Positions 1 to 6,090 of a DNA stretch of 11,815 bases are shown one piece after another. The first letter of the stretch is position 1. Every line of letters starts with the position of its first letter. This DNA comes from DATLYB01 sp964502525 (lineage in GTDB: Bacteria; Bacteroidota; Bacteroidia; Chitinophagales; CAIOSU01): NCBI GenBank assembly GCA_964502525.1, contig CAZCXH010000161.1, forward strand, positions 1-11,815, in the 5' to 3' direction. The notes below the pieces were generated by a model, which searched no databases, was not told the DNA's origin, and saw only the letters and a list, made by a program, of their open reading frames with translations. Made by a program: the position numbers and the translations under genes.

Positions 1-263
1 GGGAGTTGCTGAAGCAGTCTGCCGATTTTCTGAAAGTGGGAGGAAGGCTGGTGGTGATTTCCTCCCACTCGCTGGAAGACAGACTGATTAAGAATTTCAT
101 TAAAACAGGAAACGTGAAAGGCGAAATGCTAAAAGATGTTTACGGCAACTATGAAGCGCCCTTCAAGTCATTGAGTAAGAAACCCGTTACCCCTTCGCTG
201 GAAGAAATAAAAAGAAACACGAGAGCCAGAAGCGCGAAGATGAGAGCGGGAGAAAGAATTTAA
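1..263 (+). CDS. rsmH: 16S rRNA (cytosine-1402-N4)-methyltransferase RsmH, C-terminal fragment
   Basis: The gene is cut by the left edge; reading from position 3, about 86 C-terminal codons remain, ending in TAA at 261-263. RsmH (MraW) is a cytoplasmic SAM-dependent methyltransferase that modifies C1402 of 16S rRNA and is normally the second gene of the dcw cluster. The fragment shows the family's late signature: a GGRLVVIS strand followed by HSLEDR and a basic helix (LIKNFIKTG), then the usual ending NTRARSAKMRAGER. The phrase KNFIKTGN is typical of Bacteroidota homologues. The stop codon forms the first three bases of a 7-nt-periodic repeat array. The SAM-binding N-terminal half lies outside the window, so completeness upstream cannot be judged. 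Confidence 0.95.
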   Translation, partial: ELLKQSADFLKVGGRLVVISSHSLEDRLIKNFIKTGNVKGEMLKDVYGNYEAPFKSLSKKPVTPSLEEIKRNTRARSAKMRAGERI

Positions 264-288
264 AGTTTGAGGTTTAAAGTTTGAAGTT
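261..288 (+). repeat. 7-nt-periodic repeat array at the rsmH stop codon
   Basis: Four heptamers in tandem: TAAAGTT, TGAGGTT, TAAAGTT, TGAAGTT. Seen as 14-mers, the two copies (261-274 and 275-288) differ at one base. The first TAA is the rsmH stop codon. The period of 7 matches the arrays flanking the small gene near 5.6-6.1 kb, although the consensus differs (TGA-G-TT against TGAGACA). Such heptamer arrays are common in Bacteroidota spacers; no function is assigned here. Confidence 0.7.
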
Positions 289-329
289 GAGAAAGCGATT
301 TGAAGCAGTGCTGAAAAGGTATGAGGTCT

Positions 330-366
330 GGATTCCCTCTCCTTTTGGAGAGGGGCGGGGTGAGGC
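330..366 (+). repeat. Dispersed palindromic repeat (CCCTCTCC-TTTT-GGAGAGGG type)
   Basis: A perfect 8-bp inverted repeat, CCCTCTCC (335-342) and GGAGAGGG (347-354), closes a TTTT loop and is followed by GCGGGGTGAGGC. Read on the minus strand it gives the peptide-like string SPRPSPKGEGI, a frequent spurious translation in Bacteroidota genomes. I recognise it as a dispersed intergenic repeat of that phylum. It could form a hairpin but has no U-tract after the stem, so I do not call it a terminator, and it sits inside what looks like a continuous operon. Confidence 0.65.
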
Positions 367-399
367 TATGCGGACGAAACGATGATGCTTAATTAAAAG

Positions 400-451
400 T
401 GACAAGCGGCAGGAATGCCAGAGAGGGGAAAGGTAAACCTGTTGCTTGTCA
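400..451 (+). other. Strong RNA hairpin in the leader of ftsL
   Basis: The arms TGACAAGCGGCAGG (400-413) and CCTGTTGCTTGTCA (438-451) pair over all 14 positions in + strand RNA, with two G-U wobbles, around a 24-nt loop. On the opposite strand the two wobble positions become A-C mismatches, so the stem is complete only in the sense of the operon transcript. The hairpin ends 36 nt before the ftsL start codon. It lacks a following U-run, which argues against an intrinsic terminator. It could be an mRNA processing or stability element, or part of a repeat; the sequence does not say which. Confidence 0.55.
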
Positions 452-487
452 CAAATAAATAATAGATAGCAAACCAACCGGACCCCA

Positions 488-826
488 ATGAGTTTAGGTA
501 AAAAATTTTCATCAATATCAAAGGCGTTTCTGCGTCTTGATTTTAACGAGATGATGAAGCCGGAGAAGCTGCGCTCTAACCTTCCGTACTTTTTGTTCCT
601 GGTGTTGCTCGCGATGATTTACATAAGCAATACGCATTCCGTGGAATCCACATTCAAGCTGATAGATAAAATGAAAGTGGAGTTGAAGGAAGTCAGATGG
701 AATTACATGTCAGCCAAATCAGATCTCATGTACAGGTGCAAGCAAACTGAAGTGGCAAAAGCGGTCGAACCGATGGGATTAAAGGAAATCACCGCGCCTC
801 CGAAGAAAATTTTAATTGAAGAATGA
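488..826 (+). CDS. ftsL: Cell division protein FtsL, Bacteroidota type
   Basis: This 112-aa protein has a cytoplasmic N-terminus of about 30 residues, one membrane segment at about 31-48 (NLPYFLFLVLLAMIYIS) and a periplasmic helical segment (about 50-92) likely to form a coiled coil. The string LKEVRWNYMSAKSDLM followed by SEVAKAVEPMGLKE-like sequence is characteristic of FtsL-like proteins found between rsmH and ftsI in Bacteroidota. FtsL is a bitopic divisome scaffold protein that links FtsQ and DivIC/FtsB to the FtsW-FtsI synthase. ATG 488 is used; no clear Shine-Dalgarno is visible, as usual in this phylum. The stop overlaps the ftsI start by 4 nt (ATGA), implying translational coupling. 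The unusually long leader (264-487) is occupied by repeats and a hairpin. Confidence 0.87.
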   Translation: MSLGKKFSSISKAFLRLDFNEMMKPEKLRSNLPYFLFLVLLAMIYISNTHSVESTFKLIDKMKVELKEVRWNYMSAKSDLMYRCKQTEVAKAVEPMGLKEITAPPKKILIEE

Positions 827-2922
827 ACATCAGGCGGGCTATATTATTGAGAATATATCTTGCATTTCTGGCGATATGCCTGCTTGGAATCGCAATCCTC
901 GTTCGGGCTTTTCAGATTCAACAGTTCGAGGGCAGCAGCCTTATCTCCTTAGCTGACAGCCTTACGACTGATTATTTGCCGATTGATGCCGAGCGGGGGA
1001 ACATTTTATCTGAGGACGGCAGGGTGTTGGCTTCCTCCTTGCCTTACTATGAAGTTCGTGTTGACCTCAATGCCGAGGCGCTCACCGACAGGATTTTCAA
1101 CGCAAATGTTGATTCCCTTGCCTGGCACCTCTCGCGGTTCAAAGCCGATAACTCAAAGAATCGTTACTTGCAGATTCTTCGTAATGCGCGCAGTTCGGGC
1201 AACCGCTATTTCCTGATTGCCCGCAACGTCACTTATCCTGAACTGCATAGAATAAAAACCTGGCCTTTGTTCAGATTAGGCAGGTATAAAGGCGGACTTA
1301 TTGTAATACAAGCCAATAAGCGCACCATGCCATACCAGATGCTTGCCCATCGCACTATAGGATATGTGCGCGAAGGCGTGAAGCCTGTGGGGCTGGAAGG
1401 AAATTTTGATAAGCAGCTTGCGGGAGTCAGGGGCAAGAGGCTGATGCAGCGGATAGCGGGAGGCACGTGGATTCCGGTGAATGACGATAATGAAATAATG
1501 CCCGAGCACGGAAAAGACATCATTACCACCATTGATATTAACCTTCAGGACGTTACTGAAAACGCATTGATGAATGCGCTTAGGAAGCACAATGCCCATC
1601 ACGGATGCGCGGTGGTGATGGAGGTTAAAACGGGGAGAATCAAAGCTATCGCAAACCTGGGCATGTCTGAAAGCGGTGATTACTGGGAAACGTACAACTA
1701 TGCCATCGGTGAGGCGGCAGAACCCGGCTCCACGATGAAATTAGCCGCAATCCTTGCGTTGCTGGAAGATGGCTATTTAGACATCAACGACAGCGTGGAT
1801 TTGGAAAAGGGGCATACGACTTACCACAATGTCAAGATGGAGGATTCGGAAACCCACGATTTGCGGAGAGTTACGGTCAAGGAAGCCTTTGAAATCTCCT
1901 CGAACGTGGGCATTTCGAAAGTAGTGACGAAATATTACGGATTAAATCCGGAAAAATATGTTGAGCATCTGCGCGATCTGCATCTTAATCAAAAACTTGA
2001 TATTGAAGTGGAAGGAGAGGCCGCGCCAATCATAAAAAATCCGGAGGACAAGGACTGGAGCGGAACCACGCTTCCCTGGATGTCGGTGGGGTATGAGATG
2101 TCCGTCACTCCGTTGCAAATCCTTACGCTTTACAATGCCGTTGCCAATGATGGCAAAATGATGAAGCCCTTTTTGGTTTCCGGAATCCAGGAACGGGGCA
2201 AGATCATTCAAAAATTTGAACCGCAGGTTCTGGATGATAAAATCTGCTCTGAGAGCACGTTAAAAAAAACAAGGCAATTGCTGGAAGGAGTGGTGGAGAA
2301 CGGCACAGCCGTGCATTTAAAAACATCTTCATATTCATTTGCCGGAAAAACCGGCACGGCAAGGATTGCAGACGATAATCGCGGCTATTATAATCAGGTC
2401 TATCAGTCTTCGTTTGTTGGATATTTTCCGGCTGACCACCCGATCTACTCCTGCATTGTAGTAGTCAGCGCCCCAAAGTCCGGAGTTTATTATGGCGGCT
2501 ACGTTGCAGCACCAGTGTTCAGGGAAATTGCTGATAAGATTTTTTCAAACTACATCGAAATGCATGATGCTGCGAACAAGCGCGACAAGTTTTATGCTGA
2601 TGTGCTGCCGAAGGCAAAAAGCGGCTACCGGAACGATGTCAGCACCCTGTATGAGCAAATCGGGGTTTCCTGCAATTACAGTCAAAATGACGAATGGGTT
2701 ACACCGGAACAAAAAGACAACTCATTCGAACTGAAACAAAGAAATGTAGCCAAGGGTATCGTTCCGGATGTGCGTGGTATGGGGCTGCGCGATGCCCTTT
2801 TCCTGCTTGAGAACCAGGGAATTCAAGTCAGGTTTTCTGGGGTTGGAAAGGTGAGGTCTCAATCAATCAAGTACGGAACAAAAGCATACAAAGGCATGGA
2901 AATCTTTCTTGAACTGGGCTGA
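823..2922 (+). CDS. ftsI: Septal peptidoglycan transpeptidase FtsI (PBP3-type) with C-terminal PASTA domain
   Basis: A 699-aa class B penicillin-binding protein. It has a short cytoplasmic tail, a membrane anchor at about residues 8-29, a PBP dimerisation domain (about 55-210, including the DAERGNIL motif where family members have R-G-x-I) and a transpeptidase domain. The three active-site motifs are present: S303-T-M-K306 (acylated serine), S359-S-N361 and K509-T-G511. Residues 645-699 form one PASTA domain (GIVPDVRGMGLRDALFLLE). It crosslinks septal peptidoglycan in the periplasm as partner of FtsW. The start overlaps the ftsL stop by 4 nt, and the stop shares one base with the murE ATG. 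The PASTA tail is common in Bacteroidota FtsI proteins. The gene appears intact, and its position after ftsL supports FtsI rather than the elongation PBP2. Confidence 0.95.
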   Translation: MNIRRAILLRIYLAFLAICLLGIAILVRAFQIQQFEGSSLISLADSLTTDYLPIDAERGNILSEDGRVLASSLPYYEVRVDLNAEALTDRIFNANVDSLAWHLSRFKADNSKNRYLQILRNARSSGNRYFLIARNVTYPELHRIKTWPLFRLGRYKGGLIVIQANKRTMPYQMLAHRTIGYVREGVKPVGLEGNFDKQLAGVRGKRLMQRIAGGTWIPVNDDNEIMPEHGKDIITTIDINLQDVTENALMNALRKHNAHHGCAVVMEVKTGRIKAIANLGMSESGDYWETYNYAIGEAAEPGSTMKLAAILALLEDGYLDINDSVDLEKGHTTYHNVKMEDSETHDLRRVTVKEAFEISSNVGISKVVTKYYGLNPEKYVEHLRDLHLNQKLDIEVEGEAAPIIKNPEDKDWSGTTLPWMSVGYEMSVTPLQILTLYNAVANDGKMMKPFLVSGIQERGKIIQKFEPQVLDDKICSESTLKKTRQLLEGVVENGTAVHLKTSSYSFAGKTGTARIADDNRGYYNQVYQSSFVGYFPADHPIYSCIVVVSAPKSGVYYGGYVAAPVFREIADKIFSNYIEMHDAANKRDKFYADVLPKAKSGYRNDVSTLYEQIGVSCNYSQNDEWVTPEQKDNSFELKQRNVAKGIVPDVRGMGLRDALFLLENQGIQVRFSGVGKVRSQSIKYGTKAYKGMEIFLELG

Positions 2923-4388
2923 TGAAAAAACTGAAGGATATATTATATAAGGTTAGTCTTCTTGAAGTGTCCGGCTCCACAGACCGGAGTATTGCGAAAA
3001 TCGCATTCGACTCGCGCAATGTCTCGAAAAACTCGCTTTTCATTGCCGTTAAAGGGACGCAGGCTGACGGGCATGAATACATTGATCAAGCGGTTAAAAA
3101 AGGTGCGGCAGCAATTATATGCGAAGCGTTGCCTCGCGTCCTTGCAAAAGGGATCACCTATGTGAAAGTGAAAGACAGCTCTGTTGCGCTCGGAATTATA
3201 GCACATAATTTTTTTGATGAACCTTCGGCAAAATTGAAAGTGGTGGCCGTTACCGGCACCAATGGCAAAACAACCACGGTAACGCTGCTATACCGGATGA
3301 TGCGCCAGCTTGGCTGCAAAGCCGGGCTTCTCTCAACGGTGCAAAACCAAATCAATGATGTGGCGCTGCCAGCAACGCATACCACCCCGGATGCCATTCA
3401 GTTGAACAGCCTGCTTGCGCAAATGGCAAAGGAAGGCTGCGAATACTGTTTTATGGAGGCAAGTTCGCATGCCATCGTGCAAAATCGAATCAGCGGCTTG
3501 CAGTTTGCCGGAGCTGTCTTTACCAATATTACGCATGACCATCTCGACTATCATAAAACATTTAAAGAATACATAGAAGCCAAAAAGAAATTGTTTGACG
3601 GATTGCCTTCCAATGCGTTTGCCCTCATCAACATTGATGACCGCAACGCAAGGGTGATGGTGCAGAATACAAAGGCGAAGGTTTGCACCTACAGCCTGAA
3701 GCGGGTTTCTGATTTCAGGCTGAAAGTTCTGGAAAGCAGTTTTAACGGACTGGTGCTGAGGATGGATAACGAGGAAGTATATACCCGTCTTATCGGAGAG
3801 TTCAACGCATACAATATTTTATGCGTGTATGCTGTCGCAACGCTGCTCGGCATTGAAAAGATGCAGGCGTTGAAAGCGATAAGCAAACTGAATGCCGCAG
3901 AGGGAAGATTTGATTACTACGTTTCGCCCAAAAAGAAAATCATCGGAATCGTTGATTATGCGCATACCCCCGATGCCCTGAAGAATGTTCTTTCGTCTAT
4001 CAATGCCATCCGCACCGGCAATGAGCAGGTGATCACTGTTGTCGGCTGCGGTGGAAACCGGGACAGGGAAAAGCGCCCTGTGATGGCGCGCATAGCCTGC
4101 GAAATGAGCAGCAGGATCGTGCTCACGTCAGACAATCCCCGGAATGAAAAACCCGAAGAAATTCTGAGGCAGATGCAAAAAGGCGTGGCGCTGCAGTTCA
4201 AAAGGAAGGCTCTCTCAATCATTGACAGGAAAGAAGCTATCAAAACGGCTTGTTCGCTGGCTCATCCGGGAGACATCATTTTGCTGGCCGGCAAGGGGCA
4301 CGAAAAATACCAGGAAGTAGCAGGAAAGAAATACCCGTTTGACGATAAAAAGATTTTAAGGAAGATACTTAATGATTTTGACGACTGA
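2922..4388 (+). CDS. murE: UDP-N-acetylmuramoyl-L-alanyl-D-glutamate--2,6-diaminopimelate ligase MurE
   Basis: A 488-aa cytoplasmic Mur ligase that adds the third stem-peptide residue, using ATP. The domains are in order: an N-terminal UDP-MurNAc-binding domain (about 1-100, with IAFDSRNV and LFIAVKGTQADGHEYI), a central ATPase with P-loop G112-T-N-G-K-T-T118, and a C-terminal ligase domain. The probable carbamylated lysine is K221 in the EAKKKLF stretch. The amino-acid selectivity loop reads D404-N-P-R407 (DNPRNEKP), which in this family indicates meso-diaminopimelate rather than L-lysine. THTTPDA and DYAHTPDAL are further family landmarks. ATG 2922 shares its A with the ftsI stop (TGATG), and the gene's own stop does the same with mraY, so the three are probably translated by coupled re-initiation. 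Confidence 0.97.
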   Translation: MKKLKDILYKVSLLEVSGSTDRSIAKIAFDSRNVSKNSLFIAVKGTQADGHEYIDQAVKKGAAAIICEALPRVLAKGITYVKVKDSSVALGIIAHNFFDEPSAKLKVVAVTGTNGKTTTVTLLYRMMRQLGCKAGLLSTVQNQINDVALPATHTTPDAIQLNSLLAQMAKEGCEYCFMEASSHAIVQNRISGLQFAGAVFTNITHDHLDYHKTFKEYIEAKKKLFDGLPSNAFALINIDDRNARVMVQNTKAKVCTYSLKRVSDFRLKVLESSFNGLVLRMDNEEVYTRLIGEFNAYNILCVYAVATLLGIEKMQALKAISKLNAAEGRFDYYVSPKKKIIGIVDYAHTPDALKNVLSSINAIRTGNEQVITVVGCGGNRDREKRPVMARIACEMSSRIVLTSDNPRNEKPEEILRQMQKGVALQFKRKALSIIDRKEAIKTACSLAHPGDIILLAGKGHEKYQEVAGKKYPFDDKKILRKILNDFDD

Positions 4389-5635
4389 TGCTGTATCATC
4401 TATTTGAATATTTGAATTTATATTATGATATACCCGGGGCGGGCTTGTTCCACTATATCTCTTTTCGCTCTGCAATTGCAATCATGCTTTCGCTGACCAT
4501 TTCCATGGTGTTTGGAAGCAGGCTTGTGAAAATGCTGAAACGGTTTCAGATCGGAGAGATCGTGCGTGACCTGGGTTTGCACGGACAGAAGGAAAAGGAA
4601 GGAACGCCAACAATGGGTGGTTTGATCATGCTGGGCGCTATCGTCATTCCGACACTTTTGTTTGCAAGGCTTGATAATATCTACGTTTTGCTGATGCTGC
4701 TTACAACCGTGTGGATGGGTTTCATCGGATTTCTGGATGATTATATCAAGGTTTTTAAAAAAGATAAAAAAGGTCTGGCAGGCAGGTTCAAAATTGTCGG
4801 TCAGGTGGTGCTGGGCGTGATTGTGGGCGCCACGCTGTTTTTCAGCGAGGATGTCGTCATCAGTGAAAAAGTTTCTGAGGACGTCATCCTGCAGGCGAAT
4901 GCTTTCGATCCTGATGCGATCCGAAAGGTGAGAGACCAGTATTATGTTGACATCAAAGGAACGCTCACCACCATTCCGTTCGTCAAGGAGCATGAAGTGG
5001 ATTATTCGCGGATACTCTCCGTCCTCATAGATGATTATCCACGTTGGGGATGGCTGGTGTTCATCCCGATAGTGATATTCATCGTCACTGCGGTTTCCAA
5101 CGGGGCAAACCTCACCGATGGGCTGGATGGCTTGGCAACAGGCACTTCTGCCATCATCGGGGCAACGCTGGGCGTATTTGCATATATATCCGGCAATATT
5201 ATTTTTTCGGATTACCTGAATGTGATGTACATCCCTGACTCGGGCGAGCTGGTGGTGTATTCAGCGGCATTCATTGGCGCCTGCGTGGGATTCCTTTGGT
5301 ACAACTCATATCCTGCTCAGGTTTTCATGGGCGATACCGGCAGCCTCGCCATAGGCGGCATCATCGCTTCGCTTGCCATCATCCTTCGGAAGGAGTTATT
5401 GATACCGATTCTGTGCGGAATCTTTTTGGTTGAAAATCTTTCGGTCGTGATGCAGGTAAGCTACTTCAAATGGACAAAAAAGAAATATGGGGAAGGCAGG
5501 CGCATTTTTAAGATGTCGCCCCTGCACCATCATTATCAGAAGCTGGGCATGAACGAATCGAAGATTGCAACGCGCTTTTGGATTGTGGGGATTATGCTGG
5601 CGGTGTTTACGGTGGTGACGTTGAAGATACGGTAA
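4388..5635 (+). CDS. mraY: Phospho-N-acetylmuramoyl-pentapeptide-transferase MraY
   Basis: A 415-aa multi-pass membrane enzyme that moves phospho-MurNAc-pentapeptide from UDP to undecaprenyl phosphate, making lipid I at the inner face of the cytoplasmic membrane. Visible landmarks are GTPTMGG, the aspartate pair D117-D118 in LDDYIK, the NLTDGLDGLA loop (about 241-250), the nucleophile-region aspartate D316 in FMGDTGS, and the histidine loop SPLHHHYQ (377-384). It is about 50 residues longer than the E. coli enzyme because of a hydrophilic insertion at about 152-220 between membrane segments, a feature of Bacteroidota MraY. It overlaps murE by one base. In most relatives murD follows directly; here a repeat-bounded insert begins six bases after the stop. 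Confidence 0.97.
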   Translation: MLYHLFEYLNLYYDIPGAGLFHYISFRSAIAIMLSLTISMVFGSRLVKMLKRFQIGEIVRDLGLHGQKEKEGTPTMGGLIMLGAIVIPTLLFARLDNIYVLLMLLTTVWMGFIGFLDDYIKVFKKDKKGLAGRFKIVGQVVLGVIVGATLFFSEDVVISEKVSEDVILQANAFDPDAIRKVRDQYYVDIKGTLTTIPFVKEHEVDYSRILSVLIDDYPRWGWLVFIPIVIFIVTAVSNGANLTDGLDGLATGTSAIIGATLGVFAYISGNIIFSDYLNVMYIPDSGELVVYSAAFIGACVGFLWYNSYPAQVFMGDTGSLAIGGIIASLAIILRKELLIPILCGIFLVENLSVVMQVSYFKWTKKKYGEGRRIFKMSPLHHHYQKLGMNESKIATRFWIVGIMLAVFTVVTLKIR

Positions 5636-5641
5636 ACAGAG

Positions 5642-5686
5642 TTATGAGATGTGAGACATGAGACATGAGATTTGAGATAAGAGATT
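5642..5686 (+). repeat. Left heptamer array of the inserted cassette
   Basis: Six tandem heptamers from 5645 to 5686: TGAGATG, TGAGACA, TGAGACA, TGAGATT, TGAGATA, AGAGATT. The part 5642-5670 is the inverted-repeat partner of 6062-6090. The array starts a few bases after the mraY stop and ends five bases before the ATG of the small gene, so it forms that gene's whole leader. In this orientation the pure heptamer carries a TGA stop in every reading frame, once per 21 nt. Confidence 0.85.
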
Positions 5687-5691
5687 AATAA

Positions 5692-6054
5692 ATGCACAAT
5701 TATAAAGAACTAAGCATTTGGAGGCGATCGGTGGCAATTGCTGTTGAGGTCTACAAGATCACCGTGGTCTTTCCTGTTTCGGAGAAATATGGATTGACTT
5801 CTCAGGTGAATCGCGCTGCGGTATCTATTGCCTCCAATATTGCAGAGGGTGTGGGAAGAAACACAAATAATGAATTTATTCATTTTTTGGGTGTTGCGAA
5901 CGGTTCATCATTTGAATTGGCTACACAACTCATAATATCTGCAGAACTGCATTTGGTGACTTACGATCGGATAAATAAGATTTTGGAAGAATTAGATCAA
6001 GTGCAAAAGATGGTGTATTCGTTCATTAAAAAACTAAGGAAAGAAAAAAAATAG
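5692..6054 (+). CDS. Four-helix bundle protein, S23 / 23S rRNA intervening-sequence family
   Basis: A 120-aa, apparently soluble protein matching the four-helix bundle (S23/IVS) family pattern: YKELSIW at 4-10, FP at about 27-28, KYGLTSQVNRAAVSIASNIAEG at about 32-53 and EFIHFL at 61-66, then SSFELATQLIISAE in the third helix and a lysine-rich fourth helix ending RKEKK. Predicted helices are about 5-27, 34-53, 58-87 and 91-118. The family was first found inside 23S rRNA intervening sequences, is widespread in Bacteroidota, and is structurally related to the Avd accessory proteins of diversity-generating retroelements. Its molecular role is unknown; the basic surface suggests nucleic-acid binding. 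The length is normal and the frame intact. It is not a dcw gene, and its flanking inverted heptamer arrays suggest later insertion. Its TAG stop lies 11 nt before the murD ATG. Confidence 0.9.
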   Translation: MHNYKELSIWRRSVAIAVEVYKITVVFPVSEKYGLTSQVNRAAVSIASNIAEGVGRNTNNEFIHFLGVANGSSFELATQLIISAELHLVTYDRINKILEELDQVQKMVYSFIKKLRKEKK

Positions 6055-6090
6055 TCTATCGTCTCATGTCTAATGTCTCACGTCTTATAA
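6053..6090 (-). repeat. Right heptamer array of the inserted cassette, running into murD
   Basis: On the + strand there are five tandem heptamers: AGTCTAT, CGTCTCA, TGTCTAA, TGTCTCA, CGTCTTA (6053-6087), the reverse complement of the left array type. The portion 6062-6090 is complementary to 5642-5670. The array includes the last two bases of the small gene's stop codon, the murD ATG (6066-6068) and about the first seven murD codons. The last unit fits the consensus least, so the true junction with native murD may lie anywhere between about 6081 and 6090. Confidence 0.82.

Larger units (their letters stand above)
5642..6090 (+). mobile_element. Putative repeat-bounded cassette carrying a four-helix-bundle gene
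   Basis: This 449-bp segment interrupts the normally contiguous mraY-murD pair. Its ends are 29-nt imperfect inverted repeats (5642-5670 and 6062-6090; 26 of 29 positions identical after reverse complementing). Both are built from heptamers of the TGAGACA type, in opposite orientation. The only gene inside is an S23-family four-helix-bundle protein, with no transposase or recombinase. The right end runs into the murD coding sequence. CAG occurs directly outside the right arm (6091-6093) and close outside the left one (5637-5639), but three bases are too few to claim a target duplication. The layout recalls the 23S rRNA intervening sequences that carry this protein family. Mobility is inferred from structure and context, not shown. 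Confidence 0.6.

Noticed and set aside
261..283. Bacteroidota promoter (-7 box TAnnTTTG) suggested by TAAAGTTTG in the array.
   Set aside because: The spacing between TA and TTTG is three bases rather than two, there is no convincing -33 element, and both matches follow simply from the repeat.
335..354. Possible intrinsic terminator after rsmH.
   Set aside because: The hairpin is only 8 bp with TTTT as the loop and no U-run after the stem; the following sequence is G-rich.
274..477. Minus-strand 67-aa reading frame across the rsmH-ftsL spacer.
   Set aside because: Its translation (SPRPSPKGEG) is that of the dispersed repeat, with no protein-like features; a spurious frame.
2755..2922. PASTA domain at the end of FtsI as a sign of a PASTA-kinase pathway or a gene fusion.
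   Set aside because: A single C-terminal PASTA domain is usual for FtsI of this phylum; no Ser/Thr kinase gene is in the window.
4418..4993. Minus-strand 191-aa open frame opposite mraY.
   Set aside because: It is antisense to a clear, conserved gene; its His/Gln-rich composition reflects the complement of MraY codons.
5645..6087. Heptamer arrays considered as a CRISPR-like or iteron array.
   Set aside because: Units are 7 nt with no spacers, only five or six copies per side, and mirrored around one gene; no replication or Cas gene nearby.
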